Below, one piece after another: positions 1 through 7,140 of a DNA stretch of 12,217 nt (positions are counted from its first letter, which is position 1; each line of letters starts with the position of its first letter). The stretch comes from Caldifarciminota bacterium (lineage in GTDB: Bacteria > Hydrothermota > 32-111 > QNBC01). A program made the translations under genes and the position numbers. The DNA lies in the NCBI GenBank assembly GCA_023132105.1, contig JAGLYS010000367.1, positions 1 through 12,217 of the forward strand, in the 5' to 3' direction. The notes under the pieces are model-generated. The model did no database searches, had not been told where the DNA came from, and saw nothing but the letters and a program-made list of their open reading frames with translations.

Positions 1-23
1 TTGCTTCACTTCGTTCGCAATGA
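1..23. repeat. Left-edge repeat-like segment (possible dispersed intergenic repeat)
   Basis: This segment begins TTGCTTCACTTCG and ends with TTCGCAATGA. It is more GC-rich than its surroundings and has outer TTGC/GCAA arms. Phrases of this kind recur between genes in many genomes of uncultured bacteria; that is a recollection, not a search result. It is followed by a run of eight T (29-36) and by two copies of GTAAATCG (37-44 and 51-58). It may continue beyond the window edge. No coding sense is visible. Confidence 0.35.
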
Positions 24-72
24 TATGGTTTTTTTTGTAAATCGCTAACCGTAAATCGTAAATTGAAATTGT

Positions 73-97
73 AGGGACAGACCCCTGAGTCTGCCCT
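73..97. repeat. GC-rich hairpin in the left intergenic region
   Basis: The arm AGGGACAGAC (73-82) pairs with GTCTGCCCT (89-97) across the loop CCCTGA, leaving one bulged A in the left arm. It is far more GC-rich than the flanks. No T-tract follows on either strand, so it is unlikely to be an intrinsic terminator for the ABC gene ending at 205. It resembles dispersed intergenic hairpins rather than a gene-specific signal, but no second copy exists in this window. Confidence 0.45.
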
Positions 98-166
98 TAT
101 TTGTATAAGCAATAAATAATTCTCTTCTCTTTTATGTAATTGGTTATTATCTCTCTCCCTTCTCGG

Positions 167-201
167 CTGATGTCTGATGTCTGATGTCTGGCGTCTGATG
201 T
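167..201. repeat. 7-bp tandem repeat, five units of CTGATGT
   Basis: Units lie at 167-173, 174-180, 181-187, 188-194 and 195-201. Four are exact CTGATGT and the fourth is CTGGCGT. A decayed sixth unit (CTATTAT) starts at 202 and runs into the ABC gene's stop codon (205-207, TAA on the minus strand). The array lies in the 3' untranslated region of that gene. It could form by slippage and vary between strains. The phase is 7 bp, so it is not codon-periodic. Confidence 0.8.
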
Positions 202-204
202 CTA

Positions 205-1656
205 TTATTCGTATTTATATCCATATTCATTTAATTTACTTTCACATTCCGTAAATGTTCCATAACACTCAGTTATACCTTTGTTTATGATAACAACCTT
301 GTCTACTATTGGATAAAGGAATTCAATATCATGACTAATAATAAAAAATATTTTCCCTGCTTTTTTTAATTTTAATATTGTATTACATATACTCTGCTTA
401 CTAAACTCGGATAAACTAACATCTGGTTCATCCAAAAGAATAAGGTCAGGGCTAAGTGCCAATGACGATGCAATAGAAACCTTCCTTTTCTCCCCATAAG
501 ACAATAGAAACGGATTTCTATAAGCAAATTTATCATAATCAAGTCCTACTAATGCCATAATATTTTTAACCTTAAATTCAATATCTTCTGCATTAACATT
601 TTTTCCCCAGAAAGAGATTTCATCGAAAACAGTTTCACAGAATATATTTCTTTCGGGAAATTGGAAAATATATGCAAAATCATTTAGATCCTTGTTTATA
701 ACACCTTCATCAGGTTTTAGTATATCAGCAATAATATCCATTAAAGTTGATTTCCCTGAGCTATTTGGACCTATTACACCTAAAGATTCCCCTTCTTTTA
801 CCGAGAGGTTAATATTATCAAGTGTCTTTTCTTCTCTTCCATAAGAGAATGAAAGATTCTCAATTTCTATTATATTTCTTCTGCAAATGTTCTTACTTTC
901 ACTCAATACTTCACTATCTAAACAAGTTTCAGGAGTATATTTATATTTACTTTGTAGTTTATTCTTTATTATATTAATTCTCTCATGGAATAAAATGGAT
1001 TTTTTAAATGTTCCGATATCACCGTCAAAAGATATTATTTGATTTTCTATATAAATTACTCTATTAAAATCATCCATTATACTACTTTTTTGCGACACCT
1101 CAATAACGGTAATCTTATCAGATAACTTCCTGATTATATTCCTTATTGACAATTCATTTAAAGGATCAAGGTGGGCAAATGGCTCATCTAATATTAGGAA
1201 TTCGGGTTCATAAGCCATAACACAGGCAAGAGCAAGTTTTTGTTTTTCTCCTCCGGATAGTGTATTTATTAATCTGTCTGAAATATTATTTAATTCGAAA
1301 GCGTTAATTACATCGTTAGCCGATTTAAAACACTCTCTCTCTTTTGTAATATATTTATATGTTAATCTAATCTCATCAATTACTTTATATCTTATAAACT
1401 GATTATCAGGATTTTGAAAAAGTATTCCGACCTTTGGAATCTTCCTTCTTCTCCATTCGCTTATATCAACGCCGTCTATTTTTATACTACCTATTTCCGG
1501 GACAAGAATCCCTGCAATAAGATTGCAAAGAGTCGTTTTCCCACACCCGTTATCTCCTAAAATAAGAGTATTTTCATTTTTATACATTTTAAGGGTAAGA
1601 TTACTAAATATTTTTCTATCATTATAGACAAATGACAGACCATCAATTTCTATCAT
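205..1656 (-). CDS. Double-domain ECF/CbiO-type ABC transporter ATPase (EcfA1-EcfA2 fusion)
   Basis: This 483-aa cytoplasmic protein has two ATP-binding domains. Domain 1 has Walker A GDNGCGKTT (34-42), Q-loop FQNPDNQF (80-87), signature LSGGE (133-137) and Walker B FLILDEP (153-159). Domain 2 has Walker A GPNSSGKST (296-304), Q-loop FQFPERN (331-337), signature LSYGE (385-389), Walker B LILLDEP (405-411) and H-loop H442. The QNPDNQ and QFPERN Q-loops are typical of the two ATPases of energy-coupling-factor transporters for vitamins or metals; fused pairs such as YkoD have about this length. Domain 1 has Gln189 where the switch histidine is expected, and the domain 2 signature has Tyr for the first Gly. 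No EcfT or S component is in the window, so the substrate is unknown. The ATG overlaps the 3' end of dus by 14 bp, so it is the last gene of a three-gene operon; only weak ribosome-binding potential precedes it. Confidence 0.88.
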   Translation of the reverse strand: MIEIDGLSFVYNDRKIFSNLTLKMYKNENTLILGDNGCGKTTLCNLIAGILVPEIGSIKIDGVDISEWRRRKIPKVGILFQNPDNQFIRYKVIDEIRLTYKYITKERECFKSANDVINAFELNNISDRLINTLSGGEKQKLALACVMAYEPEFLILDEPFAHLDPLNELSIRNIIRKLSDKITVIEVSQKSSIMDDFNRVIYIENQIISFDGDIGTFKKSILFHERINIIKNKLQSKYKYTPETCLDSEVLSESKNICRRNIIEIENLSFSYGREEKTLDNINLSVKEGESLGVIGPNSSGKSTLMDIIADILKPDEGVINKDLNDFAYIFQFPERNIFCETVFDEISFWGKNVNAEDIEFKVKNIMALVGLDYDKFAYRNPFLLSYGEKRKVSIASSLALSPDLILLDEPDVSLSEFSKQSICNTILKLKKAGKIFFIISHDIEFLYPIVDKVVIINKGITECYGTFTECESKLNEYGYKYE

Positions 1657-2587
1657 ACTTGTCCAATTCTCTTATAACATCACTATATTCCCCGATCTTG
1701 TTAATTTTATCTTTTAGTTTCTTTGATTCTGGCAATCCTTTAAGATACCATCCAATATGCTTTCTCATTAAAATTACACCATAATCACCAAAAACCTCAA
1801 GCATAAATTTATAGTGTTTCCTAATCGTTTTAAATAATTCTTCTTTATTTACTCTATTATAATAGCCATTTCTCATTAAATCTTTTATATAATCAAAAAT
1901 AAATGGATTACCTAAAGCTCCTCTTCCAATCATAATGTGAAATTTGGGATATTTATCCATAATTTCAACTGCTTTATCAGGCGTGTTTATATCACCACTA
2001 ATAATATACTGCATATCCTTATCATTGTTAAAACTTTTAATCCATGACAGATCGGATTTCCCTTTAAAACCTTGTTTTACTGTTCTTCCATGAATAGTAA
2101 TAATCTTTACACCACTGCTTTTTATCGCATCTACAATCTCACTAATAGTATTTTCATCATATCCGATTCTTACCTTGCAACTTACAGGTATATTACTAAC
2201 TTTTTTTACTGAATTCAGCATTATTTCAAGGTTTTTTAAATTTTTAAGTAAAGCTCCTCCTGAACCACCTCTAATTACTTTTTTAGCTGGACATCCGGCA
2301 TTTATATCAATGAATTTTATATTAAGGTTTGATTCACAAACAATTTCAACAGCTCTTTTCATAATTTCTATATCATTCCCAAACAATTGAATACCTGTAT
2401 TTATTTCCCTTTTATCAATCCTCATCAGCGAATAGGTTTTCTTTGAACCTTCTATAAGCCCCCTTGCATTTATCATTTCAGTCACAGCAATATCTGCTCC
2501 GAAATCATATGAAATTTTTCTAAATGGAATATCTGAAATGCCCGCCATTGGGGCTAAAATTAAATTTTGTTTTTTATCGAGAAACAT
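1643..2587 (-). CDS. dus: tRNA-dihydrouridine synthase (Dus/DusB-like)
   Basis: This 314-aa flavoenzyme uses FMN and NAD(P)H to reduce specific uridines in the tRNA D-loop to dihydrouridine. The TIM barrel opens with the FMN-binding stretch LAPMAGISDIPFR (11-23). The catalytic Cys99 lies in NAGCP (96-100), followed by a run rich in Gly (K103-L114). Further FMN or substrate residues are Lys138 in CKVRIG, His166 in IHGRT, SGDINT (197-202) and GRGALGNP (221-228). A helical C-terminal domain follows. Length and motifs match the bacterial Dus family; the sequence suggests the DusB-like group, but the target uridine cannot be assigned by eye. The start is 5 bp after the peptidase stop and has no Shine-Dalgarno, which suggests translational coupling. 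The TGA stop lies inside the start region of the ABC gene. Confidence 0.95.
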   Translation of the reverse strand: MFLDKKQNLILAPMAGISDIPFRKISYDFGADIAVTEMINARGLIEGSKKTYSLMRIDKREINTGIQLFGNDIEIMKRAVEIVCESNLNIKFIDINAGCPAKKVIRGGSGGALLKNLKNLEIMLNSVKKVSNIPVSCKVRIGYDENTISEIVDAIKSSGVKIITIHGRTVKQGFKGKSDLSWIKSFNNDKDMQYIISGDINTPDKAVEIMDKYPKFHIMIGRGALGNPFIFDYIKDLMRNGYYNRVNKEELFKTIRKHYKFMLEVFGDYGVILMRKHIGWYLKGLPESKKLKDKINKIGEYSDVIRELDKYDRN

Positions 2588-2592
2588 TTTAT

Positions 2593-3522
2593 TTATGAGC
2601 CAAGAATATAGTTCACCGGGTTAACGGCTTCACCCAAGATTCTTACCTCATAATGCAAATGAGAACCTGTTGACATACCACTACTCCCCATAAGACCGAT
2701 AACCTGCCCCTTTCTTACGAATTGCCCCTCTTTCACCATAACACTATTGAGATGTCCGTATCTGGTTTCATACCCATATCCATGATTAATCTTAATAAAT
2801 TTACCATATCCGAAATAATTCCCGCTTGATGCAAGGGAAACAATACCATCAGCAGTAGCCCTTACATGTGTTTTTATCTTATTAGCTATATCAAGTCCTT
2901 TATGAAACTCCTTTTTCATTAAAATCGGATGAGATCTCCAGCCAAAACCTGATGTAATCCTTCCACTAGCGGGTAAAATTGAAGGTGTTTTATTAATAAC
3001 ATCTCTTCTTAATGAAAGGGAGTTTTTAATTTTAGTTATCGATGAATCATCAAAGTTTAATTTTCTCTCTAACTTTGATAGTTTAAATTGCACTTTTGAC
3101 ACCATTTCACCTGATCTCGAGTTTCTTATGCTGTTTTCGATCTGCCCCTGATAAATAGGACCTCCAACACCCATTTCTCTAACATCATCCGATACATCCT
3201 TCAATTTACTTACTATTCTACAAGCTTTATCAAGTGTATCAATAAGCAAAGCAGTTGAAAGAAGGCTATCCGCCTTATTTTCAATCACTTTTATAGATAA
3301 TATAATATCTTCCTTTTCTCTCGTAAGATTGTTGTATTCTTTAATATGAATATTATTGAATATAGATAGAGCCATTGCGGAAATAAATAGCAGTGCAAAT
3401 ATTGCACCAATAACTAAATAGATTTTTAAATGTTTTTTACCTATTGTGAAAGTAAAATATTCACCAAACAAACCATCCTCTTGAATGCGGATTGTCCAGA
3501 ACTTCTCTTTGAGATTCTTCAT
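2593..3522 (-). CDS. Membrane-anchored M23 (LytM-type) peptidase with coiled coil
   Basis: This 309-aa envelope protein is probably a cell-wall endopeptidase or an activator of one. A short basic cytoplasmic N-terminus precedes one membrane segment (about 33-55). A charged, probably helical linker (about 60-170) follows, then an M23 domain (about 183-309). Zinc ligands are H207 and D211 in FHKGLDI and H290 in HLHYE, with H257 in YGHL as the catalytic histidine, so the site looks complete and active; degenerate LytM activators such as EnvC lack these. The layout resembles the membrane-anchored M23 proteins often found near division or bactofilin genes, but no such partner is here. It is the first gene of the operon with dus and the ABC ATPase. 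The ATG is the only sensible start: a strong promoter ends 8 nt before it and there is no Shine-Dalgarno. Confidence 0.93.
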   Translation of the reverse strand: MKNLKEKFWTIRIQEDGLFGEYFTFTIGKKHLKIYLVIGAIFALLFISAMALSIFNNIHIKEYNNLTREKEDIILSIKVIENKADSLLSTALLIDTLDKACRIVSKLKDVSDDVREMGVGGPIYQGQIENSIRNSRSGEMVSKVQFKLSKLERKLNFDDSSITKIKNSLSLRRDVINKTPSILPASGRITSGFGWRSHPILMKKEFHKGLDIANKIKTHVRATADGIVSLASSGNYFGYGKFIKINHGYGYETRYGHLNSVMVKEGQFVRKGQVIGLMGSSGMSTGSHLHYEVRILGEAVNPVNYILGS

Positions 3523-3530
3523 ATAATTAA

Positions 3531-3559
3531 TTTATACTTTTTTTTTATTTATTTGTCAA
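3531..3559 (-). promoter_or_regulatory. Consensus sigma-70 promoter of the M23 peptidase operon
   Basis: On the minus strand a perfect -35 TTGACA (3559-3554) is separated by 17 bp from a -10 TATAAA (3536-3531). The predicted transcription start is near 3524, only about 2 nt before the ATG whose first base is 3522. No Shine-Dalgarno lies between, so the message would be leaderless. Confidence 0.75.
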
Positions 3560-3647
3560 TAGTTATTTTTGCAATACAGTAAAAATATGCACATATATCA
3601 TAAAATAATTCAAAGGTAATATTACAGAAATTTATATGATAACATGC

Positions 3648-3673
3648 AATATACATTCCACATAATGTATATT
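3648..3673. promoter_or_regulatory. 26-bp inverted repeat, possible operator
   Basis: Perfect 10-bp arms AATATACATT (3648-3657) and AATGTATATT (3664-3673) flank the 6-nt spacer CCACAT. The dyad sits in the divergent intergenic region, about 90 bp upstream of the peptidase -35 and about 125 bp upstream of the capA-like -35. It could bind a dimeric regulator of either gene or form a cruciform. The region is very AT-rich, so a chance origin is possible. Confidence 0.4.
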
Positions 3674-3797
3674 AGTTTAATTATAATGTATAAAAATACA
3701 ACATCTTGTGTCGAATAATTAAATGAAAATACACTTCATGCACTTTTATAATAATATAATATTCTGTGTATTATAATAATGAAAATATTTATAAACA

Positions 3798-3825
3798 TTG
3801 ACAAAAGAAAAACTATATGTATAAT
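3798..3825 (+). promoter_or_regulatory. Perfect-consensus sigma-70 promoter of the capA-like gene
   Basis: TTGACA (3798-3803) and TATAAT (3820-3825) are both perfect and lie 16 bp apart. Transcription would start near 3832, about 4 nt before the ATG at 3836. The promoter lies inside the longest possible reading frame, which opens at 3779, and this argues that the first 19 codons of that frame are not translated. Confidence 0.7.
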
Positions 3826-3835
3826 CCATTCAATT

Positions 3836-4906
3836 ATGAGATTTTTTTCATTTACACTCATTTTATTACTTTTGTTCTATAATAACATAGAGTGCGTACA
3901 ATTCCTTTTCCCTCAAGATACGAACAGTAATGCACAATTTGTTACTATATCAGCTGTCGGGGATATAATGATGGGTTCGGATTTTCCTGATCCTATCCTT
4001 CCCCCCTCATCAGGGAAACATCTTTTTGATAATGTTAAGGAACACTTTAATACAAATATTGTTTTTGGTAATCTCGAAGGGCCATTCTGTATAGGGGGCT
4101 ATACAAATAAAAATATAGAAAGTGGAAGAACATATGCATTTAGAACTCCTCCGGAATATGCGAAAAATCTTACTAAAGCAGGTTTTAATTGTATTAGTCT
4201 TGCAAACAATCATATCATGGATTTCGGAATAAAGGGAATAAGGACAACATTAAATATACTTGACAGTCTTAAAATCCAACATTCAGGACAGATAGGTGAT
4301 ATTGCAAGATTTAATATAAATGGGTTAAAAGTAGGACTGATTGCTTTTTCAACTTATAATAATACTTATAATATATTAGATGAAAATAAAGCTTATTCGA
4401 CTATTCGTTCATTAAGTGATAGCTTTGATATTTTTATTGTTTCCATGCATGCAGGAGCCGAAGGGATAAAAGCACTTCATACAATAAACAGATTTGAATA
4501 TTTTTATGGAGAAGCAAGGGGTAATGTTGTAAGATTTGCTCACAAAGCAATAGAAAATGGAGCAGATCTTATATTAGGACACGGACCACATATTCCAAGA
4601 GCAATGGAAATATACAAAGATAGACTTATCGCTTACAGCCTGGGCAATTTTTGCCCTTATGGTAGATTTAGTCTCAGAGGAGTAGCAAGTAAAAGCTTCA
4701 TATTAAAAGTAAAATTAAATAAGGATGGTTCATTTAATTCAGGAAATATCGTTCCAATAGATATAAAAAAACCTGGCATTCCCTATATTGACACTACAAT
4801 ATATACCATAAAGCTTATTCAAAAATTATCAAAGGAAGATTTTAATGGAAATCAGTTGAGAATTGATAGTAATGGGAATATCTTTCAAAATAAATCAGGA
4901 ATATGA
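3836..4906 (+). CDS. Secreted CapA/PGA_cap-family metallophosphoesterase-like protein
   Basis: This 356-aa protein belongs to the PGA_cap family, named after CapA of poly-gamma-glutamate capsule synthesis. The fold is calcineurin-like, and most members have no proven reaction. Numbered from this start, a signal peptide (about 1-20, MRFFSFTLILLLLF) precedes the family motifs: GDIMMG with D43, GNLEGP with N79 and E81, ANNHIMDFG with N124, N125, H126 and D129, H205 in SMHAG, and H249 and H252 in GHGPH. All presumed metal or catalytic residues are present. The frame extends 19 codons upstream to an ATG at 3779, but that extension contains a perfect promoter and would bury the signal peptide behind a polar leader; neither ATG has a Shine-Dalgarno. 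There are no capB/capC neighbours, so a role in capsule synthesis should not be assumed. It stands alone, divergent from the M23 operon. Confidence 0.87.
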   Translation: MRFFSFTLILLLLFYNNIECVQFLFPQDTNSNAQFVTISAVGDIMMGSDFPDPILPPSSGKHLFDNVKEHFNTNIVFGNLEGPFCIGGYTNKNIESGRTYAFRTPPEYAKNLTKAGFNCISLANNHIMDFGIKGIRTTLNILDSLKIQHSGQIGDIARFNINGLKVGLIAFSTYNNTYNILDENKAYSTIRSLSDSFDIFIVSMHAGAEGIKALHTINRFEYFYGEARGNVVRFAHKAIENGADLILGHGPHIPRAMEIYKDRLIAYSLGNFCPYGRFSLRGVASKSFILKVKLNKDGSFNSGNIVPIDIKKPGIPYIDTTIYTIKLIQKLSKEDFNGNQLRIDSNGNIFQNKSGI

Positions 4907-4918
4907 TGGTATTGCTAA

Positions 4919-4935
4919 TATTCTATCATAGAATA
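4919..4935. repeat. Short palindrome after the capA-like gene
   Basis: TATTCTA and TAGAATA flank a TCA loop, giving a perfect but AT-rich 7-bp stem 12 nt after the capA-like stop codon. No T-run follows on the plus strand, so it is a poor intrinsic terminator. It may stabilise the 3' end or be chance. The rest of the 212-bp gap (4907-5118) shows nothing clear apart from a weak promoter candidate near its right end. Confidence 0.35.
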
Positions 4936-5054
4936 ACCTATTTTAAATTAGAGAACCTATAATAACCTTTTCTTACTTGAAACTTAAAACAGAAACTAAA
5001 ACTACATTAATTACTGTATTAGACTAATTTACTTTCATACTAGCTTATTACTCA

Positions 5055-5083
5055 TTGATTTTTATATTGTTATATTGTAATAT
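5055..5083 (+). promoter_or_regulatory. Weak candidate promoter for the diguanylate cyclase gene
   Basis: TTGATT (5055-5060) and TAATAT (5078-5083) each match four of six consensus positions with a 17-bp spacer. The start would be near 5090, giving a leader of about 28 nt that includes the Shine-Dalgarno AAAGGA (5108-5113), 5 nt before the ATG. In such AT-rich sequence this is only a candidate. Confidence 0.28.
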
Positions 5084-5118
5084 GATTTCAGATGATATTG
5101 TATAAATAAAGGATATTA

Positions 5119-7140
5119 ATGAAATTAAATAAGATCCCTTTCTTTCTAATAGCGATAATAGTATACATACTTATATTGAATGGACTTTTCAATTTTAATG
5201 CTTCCCCTGCAACTCTTATATTCTCTATTATTTTAATATTTTCAACTATTACTTATCCTTTATATTTATATTTAAGCGGGAAAAATGATAGTATCAAACT
5301 TTACCTATCTCTCGTTCTTTCCGAGGTTTTGTTAATAGCCATACAAATTACAGGAAGTATTCATTCACCTTTTATAGGATTTCTATACCTTTTTATATTC
5401 CTTTTGGGGGCAAATTCAGAATTATATACACTGTTGGTATCAATAACTATTATTAATTTCATATTAATTCTAAATTCGAAAGGAGATTACTCTATGTCTG
5501 CTGCGACAATTGTAATAAGTTTTGTAATAGGCTATATCAGTCATAAGAAAGAATATATAATTGATACGATGAAAACTCAACTAAATTCAATAGAAACCCA
5601 TCATTTTATCTCCCCGGAAAGTACAGACCTGGAGGAAAAAGCAAATACAATTTTTAGTGGGGGAAACGATCAATATTCATACTATAGAGAAAAAACAATA
5701 GATTCATTGACAGATCTAATATTCAAAATATTCAATCCTTTTACTTCAGCAATTTTTCTATATAGTGAAAAAAATGAATCATTAAGTCTAATTTCCTGCA
5801 AATCCAGATCTAAAAATATCAATAGAAACATATTAATTACACGGGAAGCAAACTTAATATACTGGGTTTGCAAATATAAAAGAGACATATTGAATAATGA
5901 ATTTACTCTCCCCTCTTCCTCTCTTGAATATTACAGCAAGGATGAACCGATCAGATCATTTACGGCAATGCAGATTATGTTTGAAAATAAGGTTATAGGT
6001 GTATTGGTAGTTGATTCATTAGAAGAAAATGCTTTTACATGGGAAGATAAAGAGAAACTTAAATTGATTACAATACAGATAGCGACATGTATTCATTTAA
6101 TAAATGATATACAAATAAAAAATAGAGATTCGGTTCGATTTTCAATCTTTAAAGATATTTCGACATTACTTCTTAAACATTTAAATGTAGATGAAATATT
6201 TGATCTCTACAATGAAACATTAAAAAAGATGTTCCCCTTTGATTCTCTTATTTTAATTAAGCTAGAAAATGATAAAGGAATATTTATTAAAATTTTTGGA
6301 GATGAATATTTTAATGAAAATGATAAGTTCGAATACAAAAACGCATTAATAGGTGTTGTTTATAAAAGCAAAATACCAATAATAAGAAATTTGCGAGAAA
6401 GTGAGTTTAAGAGAATTCCGGTACTCTTTCCCGGAGAACATATCAAAGGGGGGGTGGAATCATTTATACTATACCCCTTGTTTGCGGAAGGGAATAATAA
6501 CAATACAATAAAAATTGTAGCATTTTTTATTAATAAGTCTGTTAAATTCAGATATAATGAAAAAATAATAAATGATATCATTGCCCCTATTTCAAATACA
6601 TTTACAACAACAATAGAAAGGGCAATTCTTTATAATAAGGTAAAAAGTATGGCTATTATGGATGGTTTAACAAAATTGTATAATCATCGATATTTTCAGA
6701 GTAATTTAAAGGAAATCGTTAAAAATGCAAGTAATAAGAAGAAACCAATCGCACTAATAATGATTGATATTGATTGTTTCAAAGCTTTCAATGATAAGTT
6801 CGGTCATCAAACCGGCGATAGAGTTTTAAAGCATATTGCAGATATTATCTGGCATGTAATCCCTGATAATGCCATTCCCGCAAGATATGGCGGAGAGGAA
6901 TTTGCTATAATAATACCCGACAAATCCGAAGAGGATGTTATTCATATTGCCGAACGATTAAGAGCAACAATAGAAAACACATCTATAACATTAGATAATT
7001 TTCTCTTGAAAACAACAATTAGTGTTGGTGTAGCATTATTTACCGATCGATATTTCACGCCTGATATATTAATAAGAAGGGCAGATACAGCACTTTATAA
7101 GTCAAAGGAGGATGGCAAGAATAGAATCACCTTATTTTGA
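5119..7140 (+). CDS. Membrane-bound GAF-GGDEF diguanylate cyclase
   Basis: This 673-aa signalling protein would make cyclic di-GMP from two GTP. About six hydrophobic segments (roughly residues 6-142) form an N-terminal membrane sensor that I do not recognise as a named family. A GAF-like domain follows (about 185-335, with the core strand VIGVLVVDS at 292-300), then a second, more diverged GAF-like region (about 350-500). The C-terminal GGDEF domain has DGLTKLYNHRYF (515-526), the metal-binding Asp550 in IDIDCFK, N558 for guanine contact, and the active loop GGEEF (591-595), so catalysis should be intact. The inhibitory RxxD site, expected at 582-585, reads PDNA and is absent. The start has a good Shine-Dalgarno. 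It is transcribed alone, and its last 9 bp overlap the end of rpoN on the other strand. The input signal is unknown. Confidence 0.9.
   Translation: MKLNKIPFFLIAIIVYILILNGLFNFNASPATLIFSIILIFSTITYPLYLYLSGKNDSIKLYLSLVLSEVLLIAIQITGSIHSPFIGFLYLFIFLLGANSELYTLLVSITIINFILILNSKGDYSMSAATIVISFVIGYISHKKEYIIDTMKTQLNSIETHHFISPESTDLEEKANTIFSGGNDQYSYYREKTIDSLTDLIFKIFNPFTSAIFLYSEKNESLSLISCKSRSKNINRNILITREANLIYWVCKYKRDILNNEFTLPSSSLEYYSKDEPIRSFTAMQIMFENKVIGVLVVDSLEENAFTWEDKEKLKLITIQIATCIHLINDIQIKNRDSVRFSIFKDISTLLLKHLNVDEIFDLYNETLKKMFPFDSLILIKLENDKGIFIKIFGDEYFNENDKFEYKNALIGVVYKSKIPIIRNLRESEFKRIPVLFPGEHIKGGVESFILYPLFAEGNNNNTIKIVAFFINKSVKFRYNEKIINDIIAPISNTFTTTIERAILYNKVKSMAIMDGLTKLYNHRYFQSNLKEIVKNASNKKKPIALIMIDIDCFKAFNDKFGHQTGDRVLKHIADIIWHVIPDNAIPARYGGEEFAIIIPDKSEEDVIHIAERLRATIENTSITLDNFLLKTTISVGVALFTDRYFTPDILIRRADTALYKSKEDGKNRITLF

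Noticed and set aside
73..97. Intrinsic terminator for the ABC ATPase operon
   Set aside because: On the minus strand no T-tract follows the hairpin, and it lies more than 100 nt past the stop codon.
3779..3835. Upstream 19-codon extension of the capA-like gene
   Set aside because: It contains a perfect TTGACA-N16-TATAAT promoter, has no Shine-Dalgarno at 3779, and would place a polar leader before the signal peptide.
4905..4916. Sigma-54 promoter upstream of the cyclase (GATGGTATTGCT)
   Set aside because: GG and GC are only 4 nt apart, while a -24/-12 element needs about 10. No good match was found in the other intergenic gaps either.
4919..4935. Intrinsic terminator for the capA-like gene
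   Set aside because: The stem is 7 bp and AT-rich, and no T-run follows it. It is listed only as a palindrome.
4907..5118. Possible small gene or RNA between the capA-like gene and the cyclase
   Set aside because: The stretch is AT-rich with frequent stops, and no stable fold or conserved motif is visible beyond the short palindrome and a weak promoter candidate.
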